This document shows, one piece after another, positions 8,114 through 17,930 of a stretch of DNA of 64,000 nucleotides. The notes under the pieces were generated by a model. That model did no database searches and was not told where the DNA came from. It saw only the letters and a list, made by a program, of their open reading frames with translations. This stretch comes from Frankiaceae bacterium. Its GTDB lineage: Bacteria > Actinomycetota > Actinomycetes > BP-191. The position numbers and the translations under genes are program-made. The stretch covers positions 1-64,000 of the forward strand of contig DATMES010000042.1 of NCBI GenBank assembly GCA_035556555.1. The letters run 5' to 3'. Every line of letters starts with the position of its first letter. The stretch's first letter is position 1.

Positions 8114-8871
8114 CCCCGGAACGTCCCCGTCGTCCCGCCCGTGCGCAGCGGCGCCTGGAGCGCGGTCTCCTGGAGCAGCGCCAGCTCGTCGCAGCCGCCG
8201 ATCGCGAGGTCGAGCAGCGAGTCGAGCATCGCCCGGTCGAACGTCGTCTTCTCGCCGGTCCCCTGCACCTCGACGATGCCGCCGTTGCCGGTGACGACGA
8301 CGTTCATGTCGACGTCGGCGTTGACGTCCTCCTCGTAGCAGAGGTCGAGCCGCGCCTCGCCCTTGATGACGCCGACGCTGATCGCCGAGACCGACGTCGT
8401 GATCGCCGAGTCCTTGGCGAGGGTGCGGACGGCGTCGCGCAGGGCGACGTACGCCCCGGTGATCGCGGCGGTCCTGGTGCCGCCGTCGGCCTGGAGGACG
8501 TCGCAGTCGAGGACGATGGAGTTCTCGCCGAGGGCCTTGAGGTCGATGCAGGCCCGCAGCGAACGCCCGATGAGCCGGCTGATCTCGTGCGTACGACCGC
8601 CGAGCCTGCCCTTGACCGACTCGCGGTCGGAACGGCTGTGGGTGGCGCGCGGCAGCATGGCGTACTCGCAGGTCACCCAGCCGAGACCGGACCCCTTGCG
8701 CCAGCGCGGGACGCCCTCGGTGAGGCTGGCGGCGCAGAGGACGCGGGTCGCGCCGAACTCCACGAGCACCGACCCCTCCGCGTGGTCGAGCCAGCCGCGG
8801 GTGATCGTCACGGGGCGGAGCTCGTCGGGCTTACGGCCATCGGGTCGGGTCACGCGGGCGAGCCTACCCAC
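8110..8871 (-). CDS. rph: Ribonuclease PH
   Basis: 253 residues. This phosphorolytic 3'-5' exoribonuclease trims tRNA 3' ends. The N-terminus has the family signature [12 protein letters not shown]. Further motifs are [20 protein letters not shown] with the conserved Arg residues, and [16 protein letters not shown] with the phosphate-binding GGTRT. Length and motif order match actinobacterial RNase PH. It is coupled to rdgB through a 4-base overlap and is part of the conserved murI-MBL-rph-rdgB order, separated here from the MBL gene by an LVIVD protein and two repeats. Confidence 0.96.
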   Translation of the reverse strand: MGRLARVTRPDGRKPDELRPVTITRGWLDHAEGSVLVEFGATRVLCAASLTEGVPRWRKGSGLGWVTCEYAMLPRATHSRSDRESVKGRLGGRTHEISRLIGRSLRACIDLKALGENSIVLDCDVLQADGGTRTAAITGAYVALRDAVRTLAKDSAITTSVSAISVGVIKGEARLDLCYEEDVNADVDMNVVVTGNGGIVEVQGTGEKTTFDRAMLDSLLDLAIGGCDELALLQETALQAPLRTGGTTGTFRG

Positions 8872-8904
8872 GCGAGCGGGGGCGGCGCGGAGCGGCCGCC
8901 GTAC

Positions 8905-8964
8905 CTCGTGATCTTGGCAATGTTCGGGTCACCCGGCAGACCGGAACATTGCCAAGATCACGAG
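8905..8964. repeat. Palindromic repeat family B, copy 1
   Basis: The left arm CTCGTGATCTTGGCAATGTT and right arm AACATTGCCAAGATCACGAG are exact complements, and the pairing extends a few bases further. The loop is about 15 nt. It lies in the gap between the 5' end of rph and the 3' end of the LVIVD gene. Such a hairpin could terminate transcription from either side, but the shared arm sequence at four sites marks it as a repeat family. Confidence 0.8.
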
Positions 8965-9006
8965 CCGACGCGCGGCGGCACGCGCGATCTTCCGGAGCTT
9001 CCCGGA

Positions 9007-9062
9007 GCTCGTTCCTTGCAGACGACCAGCCGGTCTCACGCGTCGTGATCTTCAGAGAACGG
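9007..9062 (+). repeat. Dispersed repeat family C, copy 1
   Basis: Begins CTCGTTCC, contains the family core CGGTCTCACGCGTCGTGATC, and ends TTCAGAGAACG, so the ends are near-inverted (CGTTC/GAACG). It lies 43 bases from palindrome B copy 1 and immediately downstream of the LVIVD gene. Confidence 0.7.
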
Positions 9063-9082
9063 CACGCCCCCGGGGGCGCTGG

Positions 9083-10342
9083 CTACACGGGGGTCGGGCA
9101 GATCCCCTGGAACGACGGGCGCATGACGGCCTTGAACAGCGGCGCCTTGGTCGGCGGCAGGCCGCGGCCCGCGGGGAACGGCGTCCGCACCGGCTTGTCG
9201 TGCAACCGGATGATGTCGAGCCCGCGCTGGTAGTCGAAGACGTACACGAGGTCCTTGGTGACCCAGTACGCCGCCGACGCCGACGTGCCCGCGGGGAGGA
9301 ACCAGCCGACCTCGCTGATCTGCCCCTTCGAGGAGACCTTCAGGAAACGGGTGCCGCGCTCGTACCAGCCCATCGCGACGACACCGCCGTTGCGATAGCC
9401 GGGCCGGGTGGTGAACCAGTGCGTGCAGTACGTCGCCACAGGCGCGCCGCCCTCGGACGGGTTCACCGAGTCCTTGGGCCGGTACTCGTCGACCATCCGG
9501 AACGACTTCTTCTTTGCCCAGTCCTTCATGTCCCACGTCATGAACGCGCCGGCGTCCTTGTCGGCGCAGTTGCCGCCGCCGGTCTCGCCGCCGACAAGGA
9601 GGAAACGGTCGGTGCCGCGGTTGGGCCAGAGGTTGCCGTGGACGTAGCGCTTGTCCTTCGGCGTGCCGACGGCGATGACGGACGGCTTCCGCGGATTGCG
9701 GCGCGCGTCGAGGTAGACCAGCGGGTTCGACGACGCCATGACGAGCCCTGGCGTGATCTCGGTGAGGTCGTGCGCGCTGTTCGTGAACTTGCGGCTGCCG
9801 CGCCAGTCCCCCACGACCTTGGGCGTGCCGGGCTCGCGCAGGTCGACGATCTGGCCGTTCGAGTTGTACAGGTACTTGCAGTCGAGCACGCACGTCAGCG
9901 TGTGCGACGACGCGCCGCGGAACGCCGTCAGCAGCGTCGGCGTCGCCTTGTTGCTGACGTCGAACACGTACAGCATGTCCGTCGCGTTGCCGGTGTCGCG
10001 GCCCTGGCCGAGGACGAGGATCTTGCCGTTGGTCTCGAGGTCCTCCTGCGCGAAGTACGGCACCTGCGGCACCGCCGTCGCGCCGAGCGGCACGGGCAGC
10101 TCGGGGTTGGAGATGTCGTAGATCGTCAGCGTCCGCGAGTCGGAGGCGTAGAGGTACTTGCCGACGATCCGCGCGCCGGCGCTGTCGACGTGCAGCGGGA
10201 CGTTCGCGACGAACTCGACGTTCGGCGAGGCGAAGCCGGGCGTCACGGGCAAACTCTGGGCGCCGGGCAGGCCGGCGAGAGCGAGGGCGGACGCGAAGAG
10301 GGTCAGGGCGAGTCGGCGCACAGGTGATCTCTTCGGCAGCAC
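9083..10342 (-). CDS. Secreted LVIVD-repeat beta-propeller protein
   Basis: 419 residues with an N-terminal signal (RRLALTLFASALALAGLPG). The mature protein carries propeller-blade units of the LVIVD type: YLYASDSRTLTIYDISNPEL, MLYVFDVSNKATPTLLTAF, VYVFDYQRGLDIIRL. These are typical of secreted proteins annotated LVIVD repeat, which have no assigned catalytic activity. Several Cys (CVLDCKYLY, NCADKD, TYCTHW, ICPT) could form disulfides outside the cell. It interrupts the otherwise conserved MBL-rph neighbourhood. Confidence 0.75.
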   Translation of the reverse strand: MLPKRSPVRRLALTLFASALALAGLPGAQSLPVTPGFASPNVEFVANVPLHVDSAGARIVGKYLYASDSRTLTIYDISNPELPVPLGATAVPQVPYFAQEDLETNGKILVLGQGRDTGNATDMLYVFDVSNKATPTLLTAFRGASSHTLTCVLDCKYLYNSNGQIVDLREPGTPKVVGDWRGSRKFTNSAHDLTEITPGLVMASSNPLVYLDARRNPRKPSVIAVGTPKDKRYVHGNLWPNRGTDRFLLVGGETGGGNCADKDAGAFMTWDMKDWAKKKSFRMVDEYRPKDSVNPSEGGAPVATYCTHWFTTRPGYRNGGVVAMGWYERGTRFLKVSSKGQISEVGWFLPAGTSASAAYWVTKDLVYVFDYQRGLDIIRLHDKPVRTPFPAGRGLPPTKAPLFKAVMRPSFQGICPTPV

Positions 10343-10357
10343 CTGGCCCGCACCTGC

Positions 10358-11104
10358 CTACCCGAAGTCGTAGGTGAGGCCCGGATGGGCGCGGTCGATG
10401 GGGCCGGCGTACGCCTTGGCGGCCTGCTCGACGTACGCGTCCTGGTCGAGGTACGACGTGGTGTGGATCAGCGCGAGCCGCCCGACGTCGGCGCGGGCGG
10501 CGTGCTCGCCCGCCTCGGTGGCGGTGAGGTGCAGGTTGGGGGCGCGCGGCGAGTCGTCGAGCCACGTCGCCTCGCAGAGGAACACGTCGCTCCCCGCTGC
10601 CGCGTCCGCGACGTCGGCGCACGGCCCGGTGTCGGCGGAGTAGGTGAACGACCTCCCGCCCGCCGCGACCCGGATCGCGTAGCACTCGACGGGGTGCGCG
10701 GTCGGCGTCAGCGTGATCTCGAACGGGCCGATCGACGTCCGTCCAGGCGACGTCGTACGGAAGTCGTAGACGTCGTGCAGCCCGTCCGGCGGCGGCTTGT
10801 CGAAGACCTGCGAGAGGCGCTCGGCGGTGCCGCGCGGGCCGTGGACGAGCAGCCGCGGCTGCGGCTCCGGGTGGTAGCGGCGGGCGTAGGAGTACGCCAC
10901 GAGGTCGACGCAGTGGTCGGCGTGCAGGTGGCTGAGCAGCACCGCGTCGAGATCGAAGAGCCCGATGTGCCGCTGCAGCGCGCCGACGGCGCCGTTGCCG
11001 GCGTCGAGGAGCAGGTGGAAGCCCTCGTGCTCGACGAGGTATGCCGAGCAGCCCGACTCCGCGGAGGGGAACGTGCCGGAGCAGCCGAGGACGGTGAGCT
11101 TCAC
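10358..11104 (-). CDS. Metallo-beta-lactamase-fold hydrolase (Rv1339-like)
   Basis: 248 residues from a GTG whose GTGA overlaps the murI stop. The metal-binding motif LSHLHADH gives His59, His61, Asp63 and His64. Further ligands are in [21 protein letters not shown] and LIHTTSY. Position and size match M. tuberculosis Rv1339, an atypical cyclic-nucleotide phosphodiesterase next to murI. Whether this protein degrades cAMP is inference. RNase Z-like alternatives are less likely because the neighbourhood matches Rv1338-Rv1339. Confidence 0.85.
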   Translation of the reverse strand: MKLTVLGCSGTFPSAESGCSAYLVEHEGFHLLLDAGNGAVGALQRHIGLFDLDAVLLSHLHADHCVDLVAYSYARRYHPEPQPRLLVHGPRGTAERLSQVFDKPPPDGLHDVYDFRTTSPGRTSIGPFEITLTPTAHPVECYAIRVAAGGRSFTYSADTGPCADVADAAAGSDVFLCEATWLDDSPRAPNLHLTATEAGEHAARADVGRLALIHTTSYLDQDAYVEQAAKAYAGPIDRAHPGLTYDFG

Positions 11105-11910
11105 GCCGCGCCCACCGTGGCGCCTTCGACGTCGCCGATCTCGGGGCCGAGGAAGCGGTGCGCGAGCTGGGCGAACGGCACCGGGTCGCCGGTGCTGAGG
11201 AACCGGTGCGCGGGCACCGGCGCCGCCGGGTCGCGGAACGACTCCGTCCGCGCCAGCACCTTGAACACGTCCTTCGCCGTCTCCTCCGCGCTGCTCACGA
11301 GCGACACCTCGTCGCCGAGGACGTACGAGATGACGCCGGTCAGCAGCGGGTAGTGCGTGCAGCCGAGGACGACGGTGTCCACCCCGGCGGTGACGAGCGG
11401 CGTGAGGTACTCCTCGGCGACCTCCAGCAGCTCCGGCGACCACGTCTCGCCCCGCTCCACGAACTCCACGAACCGCGGGCAGGCCCGCGTCGTCAGCTCG
11501 ATCTCCGGCGCCGCGGCGAATGCGTCGTCGTACGCCTGGCTCTCGATCGTCGCGCGGGTGCCGATGACGCCGACGCGGCCGTTGCGGGTGGCGGCGACGG
11601 CGCGGCGTACGGCGGGCAGCACGACCTCCACGACGGGCACGTCGTAGCGCTCGCGGGCGTCGCGCAGGCAGGCGGCGGAAGCGCTGTTGCAGGCGATGAC
11701 GAGCAGCTTGACGCCGTACGACTCCACGAGGTGGTCCATGACGTCGAGCGCGTTGCGGCGGACGTCGGCGAGGGGCAGCGGGCCGTACGGTCCGCGCGCC
11801 GTGTCGCCGACGTAGACGACGGGCTCGTGCGGCAGCTGGTCGAGCACCGCGCGGGCCACGGTGAGGCCTCCGACGCCGCTGTCGAAGATGCCGATGGGGA
11901 GGTCGTTCAT
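11101..11910 (-). CDS. murI: Glutamate racemase
   Basis: 269 residues. It interconverts L- and D-glutamate to supply D-Glu for peptidoglycan. Motifs are [13 protein letters not shown] at the N-terminus, the catalytic IACNSASA (Cys74) and LGCTHYPLL (Cys184), plus [11 protein letters not shown]. Length is normal. It is cytoplasmic and translationally coupled to the MBL gene. In the M. tuberculosis order it follows cysM and a rhomboid gene. Here two lipoproteins occupy the interval. Confidence 0.95.
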   Translation of the reverse strand: MNDLPIGIFDSGVGGLTVARAVLDQLPHEPVVYVGDTARGPYGPLPLADVRRNALDVMDHLVESYGVKLLVIACNSASAACLRDARERYDVPVVEVVLPAVRRAVAATRNGRVGVIGTRATIESQAYDDAFAAAPEIELTTRACPRFVEFVERGETWSPELLEVAEEYLTPLVTAGVDTVVLGCTHYPLLTGVISYVLGDEVSLVSSAEETAKDVFKVLARTESFRDPAAPVPAHRFLSTGDPVPFAQLAHRFLGPEIGDVEGATVGAA

Positions 11911-11963
11911 CGCTCGTCAGTATGAACGGCCTGCGCTCACCCGTCGCAGTGACGTTCCGCACA

Positions 11964-12110
11964 TCAGAACAGGGAGACCTCGCTCACCGAGTTCACCGTG
12001 CCGCTCAGGCGGACGTACCTGGCGTTGCTGGAGACCGGGCCGAGGCAGTCGTAGGTGTATCCCCGCACGTCCCGTGCCCAGCGTCAGGTGCCGCCAGGTC
12101 CGGCCGCGCG
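11964..12110 (-). pseudogene. Possible remnant of a discoidin-like (F5/8 type C) domain
   Basis: Read on the minus strand, one frame gives RGYTYDCLGPVSSNARYVRL then SGTVNSVSEVSLF and a stop, which resembles the last strands of a discoidin domain. The frame is closed by a stop just upstream, and an overlapping frame supplies GRTWRHLTLGT, so any parent gene is broken by at least one frameshift and has no start. This is the only content seen in the 235-base gap upstream of murI. The call rests on a short stretch and may be wrong. Confidence 0.3.
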
Positions 12111-12145
12111 ACATGCCGGGTTCGGCCCGCGAGACCGGCGAAGCG

Positions 12146-13132
12146 TTACGACACGGGCGTCATGACCGCCGTCTCGACCTTGTACGGCGACTTCGGGTCC
12201 GCCGACAGCGTCACCGTCAGCCGCATGGGGCGCGGGTCGCTGAGCTTGACGCCGCCGCGGCGAGCCGCCCACCACAGGTCGAGCGTCCCCCGCTGCTGCT
12301 TCATCGGACTCCCCGGCGTGCGCATCACGACGTCGAACTCGGTGCGTCCAGGATCGACGTACAGCGTCGTGGGCTTCGGGTCCCGCACGGTCGTGCAGCC
12401 CGAGCCTCCCAACGGGATCCAGAAGCAGAGGAGCTCGTTCCCGCGCCGTACGCCGGGCGCCTTCACGACGAGCGTCATCGTCCGCAGCGAGGCCAGCACA
12501 CCGGGCGGCGAGTGGGCGCCGAGCCCGCTCCACCAGTGGTGGAGGTTCCGCGGGTCGACGTCGCGCGAGTACCCGAGCAGCCGCTTGATCCGCAGCGACG
12601 AGGAGCCGACGAACGACCTCATGTACGGCCCCGCCGCGGGCCCGAGGTACCTCCGCAGCGACGAGCCGCCGTCGGAGCCGCAGTCACCGAGGAACGTGAA
12701 CTCGTCCCCGCGGAAGGCGACGGTGGACCGGACGTGCTCGGGGCCGTGGTGCACGAAGACCGAGGCACCGGCGCGCAGCATCGCCTCCGCCGCCTTGGCG
12801 GCGTAGCCGTCGAGCCGGACCTTCCTCGGTGCCGGGGTGAAGCGCGCCACGACCTCCGGGTCGCCGCCGACGACGACATAGGTCCCGGGGAACGACTTGC
12901 GCTCGCGTATCCGTGCGCCGTCCGCGTCGATGGCGTCGACCCTGAGCCACACGCTCGGGAGCAACAGGTCCCACCCCTCGTACGGCGAGGGTGGCTCCTT
13001 GGGGCCGTCGCGCTCGCAGTGGGCCAGCGTCGCGACGGGAAGCGGGCCTTCGGCCGAGACGGTGATGTCGTCCAGCTCGCCGACGCCGCAGGAGCCGGCG
13101 AGCAGCGCGAGGCCGACGACCTCAGACCGCAC
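12146..13132 (-). CDS. Putative lipoprotein, second of a paralogous pair
   Basis: 328 residues. The N-terminus VVGLALLAGSC is short for a lipoprotein signal but ends in a lipobox-like AGSC at about residue 15. The mature region has four well-spaced acidic/basic beta-rich segments and the phrase FTFLGDCGSDGGSSLRRYLG, which parallels VFLGDCAQAKLGG in the upstream protein. No enzyme motif is visible. The start overlaps the end of the upstream gene by 11 bases, so both are probably translated from one message. Gene order suggests a recent insertion between cysM and murI. Confidence 0.6.
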   Translation of the reverse strand: MRSEVVGLALLAGSCGVGELDDITVSAEGPLPVATLAHCERDGPKEPPSPYEGWDLLLPSVWLRVDAIDADGARIRERKSFPGTYVVVGGDPEVVARFTPAPRKVRLDGYAAKAAEAMLRAGASVFVHHGPEHVRSTVAFRGDEFTFLGDCGSDGGSSLRRYLGPAAGPYMRSFVGSSSLRIKRLLGYSRDVDPRNLHHWWSGLGAHSPPGVLASLRTMTLVVKAPGVRRGNELLCFWIPLGGSGCTTVRDPKPTTLYVDPGRTEFDVVMRTPGSPMKQQRGTLDLWWAARRGGVKLSDPRPMRLTVTLSADPKSPYKVETAVMTPVS

Positions 13133-14153
13133 AATCGTTCACCCGGCAAGGCGCGACGCGCACGGTGAACGGCGGGTCCGCCGTGCGCGACGCGGCGAGG
13201 TCGATGCGCAGCGTCACGCCGTCCGTCGCGGCGTCGAAGCCCGCGTCCCTCGCGAGCCGCGGCACGTCGATGGTCCCCAGCCGCGTCAGCCGGGTCCCGT
13301 ACCGCACCTCGTGCACCCACACCTCCGTGACGCCACGCAGGGCGTAGAAGCCGCGCACCCGCGCGGCGCTGGTCCGCGCGCCGGCGAGGTGCACGCACCC
13401 GGAACGGCCGAGCTCGACCGCCAGGCAGATCCGCTCGGCGCCGTCCCAGGCGGCGTTCCCCCTGACGCTGACCCAGACCGGGCGGTACGGCGCCATCAGC
13501 TCACCGGGCGTCCGCTCGTCGATGGTGCGGGTGTGCCCGTCCGAGAGCAGGAAGTCGACGGCCTGTCCGCCCAGTCCTCCGATCCGGCGTACCTCCTCGG
13601 CGGGCTGGCCGACGATCAGCGACAGGCCGCGTCCCAGGGCCGGGACCGCGCGGTGCGCCGGCCCGCCGAGCTTCGCCTGCGCGCAGTCTCCGAGGAAGAC
13701 GCCCCCGCCGCCCAGCGACGCGATCGCGAACGACACCGTGCGCGCGTCGCCGTCGAGACCCGTCTTGAGGATCACGTCGGCGCCGAGCCGGCGAGCCCTC
13801 TGGATGGAGTCGGCCACGGTGCCGGCCATGCGTACGTACCCGACCTGGTCGGGCAGCGCGTCGAGCATCGGGCGGTCGCCGCCGAGGACGTCGTACCGGC
13901 CCTGCGTCACCTCGACGGGCGCGCCCTTCTTCCTGTCGATGACCATGTCGGCGCGGATCCAGACGCCGGGCGCGGCGAGGACCGCGACGGGGTCGGCGAC
14001 GGGCTGAGGGTTCTTCTCCCGGCACTCGTCCACGACGGACGAGAGCGGACCAGGCCTGCTGTCACGTGCGTCAGCGCCGTACCGCGGCTCCTCCCGCGTG
14101 CAGGCGGGGACGAGCAGCACGACGGCGAGCGCGGCAGCGGCGTATCCCCTCAT
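13122..14153 (-). CDS. Putative lipoprotein, first of a paralogous pair
   Basis: 343 residues with a good lipoprotein signal: MRGYAAAALAVVLLVPAC, lipobox VPAC with Cys18. The body is predicted beta-rich, with GVWIRADMVIDRKKG, YVRMAGTVADSIQRA, VFLGDC and a C-terminal pair of Cys (APCRVNDC). Several phrases recur in the next gene (position of FLGDC, a VWLRVDAID/VWIRADMVID match, YVVVGGDP/YDVLGGDR), so the two arose by duplication. Function unknown; presumably anchored on the outer face of the membrane. Confidence 0.65.
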   Translation of the reverse strand: MRGYAAAALAVVLLVPACTREEPRYGADARDSRPGPLSSVVDECREKNPQPVADPVAVLAAPGVWIRADMVIDRKKGAPVEVTQGRYDVLGGDRPMLDALPDQVGYVRMAGTVADSIQRARRLGADVILKTGLDGDARTVSFAIASLGGGGVFLGDCAQAKLGGPAHRAVPALGRGLSLIVGQPAEEVRRIGGLGGQAVDFLLSDGHTRTIDERTPGELMAPYRPVWVSVRGNAAWDGAERICLAVELGRSGCVHLAGARTSAARVRGFYALRGVTEVWVHEVRYGTRLTRLGTIDVPRLARDAGFDAATDGVTLRIDLAASRTADPPFTVRVAPCRVNDCAV

Positions 14154-14237
14154 GTCCCCTCCCTCGCACAGGGTGGCGGTACGGCAGGGCGGGAGCGAGC
14201 GACTCGGCCGGACCGTTACCCGACCGGGACAGACCGG

Positions 14238-15460
<1,223 letters not shown>

Positions 15461-15469
15461 GGCGCAACC

Positions 15470-16108
15470 CTATGTCGGCAGGTTCATGCGCAGCCACGAC
15501 AGCACCATCGGCCACGCGGCCTCGGCTGCCGTCGCGTCGTACGACGCCTTCCGCGCGTCGTTGAAGAACGCGTGCCCGGCACCCGCGAAGCGCTCGATCC
15601 TGGTGGGTACGGGCGCCAGCGCGGCCGCCGCGCGCAGCGCCTCCACCTGCTCCACGGGGATGCCCTTGTCCTTGTCGCCGTAGAGGCCGAGCCACGGCGT
15701 ACGCAGCCCCGGCGCGACCTCCACGAGCGGCGGCACGCCGGGCCAGCGCGACGTCGTGACCCCGCCGCCGTAGAACGACACCGCCGCGCCGAGCTCGCGC
15801 ATCGCGCCGGCCCAGAGCGCGACCGTGCCGCCCATGCAGAAGCCGACGATCGCGACTCGTGACTTCGGCACGCCGCGTTCGCCGAGCGCAGCGATGGCGG
15901 CGTCGACGTCGGCGAGGATGCCGTCGCCGGTCAGCGCGTCCATGACCGGCCTGATGGTGTTCCAGCCGTCGTCGTAGCCGAACGTCGTGCCGTGGTACAG
16001 GTCGGGCGCGCAGGCCGCGTACCCCTCGGCCTCGAAGCGGCGTACGACGTCCTCGATGTGCTCGGTGACGCCGAACGCCTCCTGGATGACGATCACGCCA
16101 CCGCTCAT
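15470..16108 (-). CDS. Dienelactone hydrolase-family protein
   Basis: 212 residues, alpha/beta hydrolase of the DLH family. The nucleophile is Cys in GFCMGGT, with Asp in LYGDKDKGI and His in GAGHAFFND forming the Cys-Asp-His triad. The N-terminal VIQEAFGV supplies the conserved Glu. Its start overlaps the mec stop by four bases, so it is co-translated with mec and cysO even though it is not part of the known cysteine pathway. A possible role on a thioester or lactone is speculation. Confidence 0.85.
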   Translation of the reverse strand: MSGGVIVIQEAFGVTEHIEDVVRRFEAEGYAACAPDLYHGTTFGYDDGWNTIRPVMDALTGDGILADVDAAIAALGERGVPKSRVAIVGFCMGGTVALWAGAMRELGAAVSFYGGGVTTSRWPGVPPLVEVAPGLRTPWLGLYGDKDKGIPVEQVEALRAAAALAPVPTRIERFAGAGHAFFNDARKASYDATAAEAAWPMVLSWLRMNLPT

Positions 16109-16509
16109 GCGTACGTCACGCCTTCCTCGGTCACGACGCCCTCGACGATCCGGAACGACCGCAGCTCGACGCTCTCCGGGTCGCGCGTCGAGACGAGGAC
16201 GTAGTGCGCGTCCGGGTACGCCGCGATGGAGATGTCGGTTCGCGACGGGTACGCCTCGGTCGCGGTGTGCGAGTGGTAGATGACGAACTCCTCGTCGTCC
16301 TCGCCGTTGTCGCGCATGTCGCGGAACGCGCGGAACAGCTCGCCGCTGTCCATGACGTAGAAGGTCGGCGACCGCTCGACGTTGGTCATCGGGATGACGC
16401 GCGTGGGGCGGCCGTCCTTCATCGCGACGAGCCCGCACGCCTCGTCGGGGTGGTCGGCGCGGGCGTGCGCGACGATCGCGTCGTACGTCGCGCGGTCCAG
16501 CGTCAGCAT
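16105..16509 (-). CDS. mec: Mec, JAMM/JAB1 metalloprotease releasing cysteine from CysO-Cys
   Basis: 134 residues. The JAMM zinc site is complete: Glu in HPDEACGLV, then His-x-His in VIYHSHTATEAYPSRTD with the Ser and Asp ten residues on. In M. tuberculosis Mec hydrolyses the CysO-cysteine isopeptide-like bond. First gene of the mec-DLH-cysO-cysM run, all with overlapping or 9-base junctions. A repeat A copy lies just upstream, between mec and the divergent membrane-protein gene, where a promoter would be expected. Confidence 0.93.
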   Translation of the reverse strand: MLTLDRATYDAIVAHARADHPDEACGLVAMKDGRPTRVIPMTNVERSPTFYVMDSGELFRAFRDMRDNGEDDEEFVIYHSHTATEAYPSRTDISIAAYPDAHYVLVSTRDPESVELRSFRIVEGVVTEEGVTYA

Positions 16510-16556
16510 GCGTCGCAGGCTAACAACCCCCGCTCCGCCGATGCTCGGCCCCCTTC

Positions 16557-16607
16557 GGGGTGCGTTTTGCGCTTTTTCGCCGCACGGGGCGCAACCCGGT
16601 TGCGCGG
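16557..16607 (+). repeat. Dispersed repeat family A, copy 2
   Basis: Core GGGGTGCGTTTTGCGCTTT, then TTCGCCGCACGGGG and the CGCAACCCGGTTGCG palindrome. It lies between two divergent 5' ends (mec and the membrane protein), so a pure terminator role does not fit this copy. Confidence 0.75.
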
Positions 16608-16666
16608 AGGGCGCGGCGGGCGCCCGAGCGCGCCGCGCCCTGCCGTGGCCGCATAGGGTGGCGCGC

Positions 16667-17431
16667 GTGCTGGTGACCGCCTTCCGCGACGGGTTCGCCG
16701 CCGTGCGCGCGGCGGGGTGGCGGGCACTCGCGCTGTCGCTGCTGAGCTACACGCCGGTCGCGCTCGCCGAGGCCGTCCCGAACGTCCTGCTGGTCGTCGC
16801 GACGTTCGTCCTGCAGGTGATCGTGGTGCTCGCGCTGATCAGGCTGCTCGGCGCCCACCGGCCCGTCCCGGTGCCGGCGCCGCCGCAGGTCGACGAGTCG
16901 GGACGGCGCGTCCTGGGGCCGAAGCAGCCTGGACCGCCGCTGACCGACGCGGACAGGAGCCCGGTCGTGGCGCTGCGCAACGCGTTCGCGCTGGCGCGCA
17001 CGGCGTTGCGGCTGACGGGGCTGATCCTGCTCGCGCAGTTCGCCGCGATCCTCACCGTCATCGCGCTGTCCGGCGGCAAGGTCGCCGACTACAGCGAGAA
17101 CGTCCTCCTCCTGACCGCGCTGCCGGTCAGCGCGCTGTTCCTCACGTTCATCGCGGTGGCGCCGCAGCGGGTCGCGCTGGAGGGCGAGACGCGCGTGCTC
17201 GTCGCGACCGCGCACTCGGTGCGGATCGCGCGGCAGGCGTACGGGCCGCTGCTGCTCATCACCGTCGTCGAGCCCGCGGTGACGGCGGCGGGGTCGTTCG
17301 GCGGGGTGGCCGGGGTCGCGGGCGCGATCGCGGCGGCGGCGCTGCTGCAGACCTGGACGACGGCGGCCGCGAACGAGATCTACCTGGCCGGCCCGCGCCT
17401 GGAGCTACCTGTCCCCGAGCCCACGACTTAG
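16667..17431 (+). CDS. Polytopic membrane protein, unknown function
   Basis: 254 residues from a GTG (a second GTG lies two codons on). Hydrophobic segments occur at about residues 15-55 (two helices: RALALSLLSYTPVALAEAV and LLVVATFVLQVIVVLALI), 110-132, 142-165 and 195-235, giving five to six helices. A proline-rich loop (PVPVPAPPQVDESGRR) separates the first pair from the rest. No transport motif is recognised. Its 3' end overlaps the convergent DUF2017 gene by 27 bases. Confidence 0.65.
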   Translation: MLVTAFRDGFAAVRAAGWRALALSLLSYTPVALAEAVPNVLLVVATFVLQVIVVLALIRLLGAHRPVPVPAPPQVDESGRRVLGPKQPGPPLTDADRSPVVALRNAFALARTALRLTGLILLAQFAAILTVIALSGGKVADYSENVLLLTALPVSALFLTFIAVAPQRVALEGETRVLVATAHSVRIARQAYGPLLLITVVEPAVTAAGSFGGVAGVAGAIAAAALLQTWTTAAANEIYLAGPRLELPVPEPTT

Positions 17432-17872
17432 CGCTTCCACCAGCGTCTCCTGGAGGAACGACAGCCAGTGGTAGACGTCGAGCGTGGGGTCGTCCTCGTC
17501 GCCGTACGACTCCTCCGTCACGCCGAGCGCGGTGCCGAGCGCGAGGCGGACGTCGTTGAGCGCGGTCAGCCACGACTCCGCGGTCTCGGCGTCGAGCGCG
17601 ACCTTGCCGTCGTCGGGCAGCGACTCGAGCAGCGTCTTCGCGGCGGCGCGCTTGCCCTCGCGGAGGTCGTCCTGGATGAGCCCGCGCAGCTCCTCCGCCG
17701 CGACCGGGTCGAACGACGGGTCGGGGAACAGCCGTGCCGTCATCGGGTTGTCCGGCGCGTCGTCGGCGACGAGCCGCTGCACGTCGCGGACCAGGCCGCG
17801 CAGCACCTCGACCTCGTGGCGCTGCAGCCGGGCGACGAGGCTGTCGCCGTGGCGGCGGAACGCGGAGGCCAT
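17405..17872 (-). CDS. DUF2017 family protein
   Basis: 155 residues, soluble and acidic. Typical DUF2017 features are FRRHGDSLVARLQRHEVEVL at the N-terminus, RLFPDPSFDPVAAEELRGL in the middle, and YHWLSFLQETLVEAL near the end. Members lie directly after clpS in Actinobacteria (Rv1332 next to Rv1331) and have no proven role. Here an exporter operon separates it from clpS. The start was chosen at the ATG that begins the family alignment. Confidence 0.85.
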   Translation of the reverse strand: MASAFRRHGDSLVARLQRHEVEVLRGLVRDVQRLVADDAPDNPMTARLFPDPSFDPVAAEELRGLIQDDLREGKRAAAKTLLESLPDDGKVALDAETAESWLTALNDVRLALGTALGVTEESYGDEDDPTLDVYHWLSFLQETLVEALSRGLGDR

Positions 17873-17930
17873 CGGCCGACCGTACGGTAAACCGCGCGCG
17901 CGTCGCGCACGACGTACGGGAGCATGCGGC

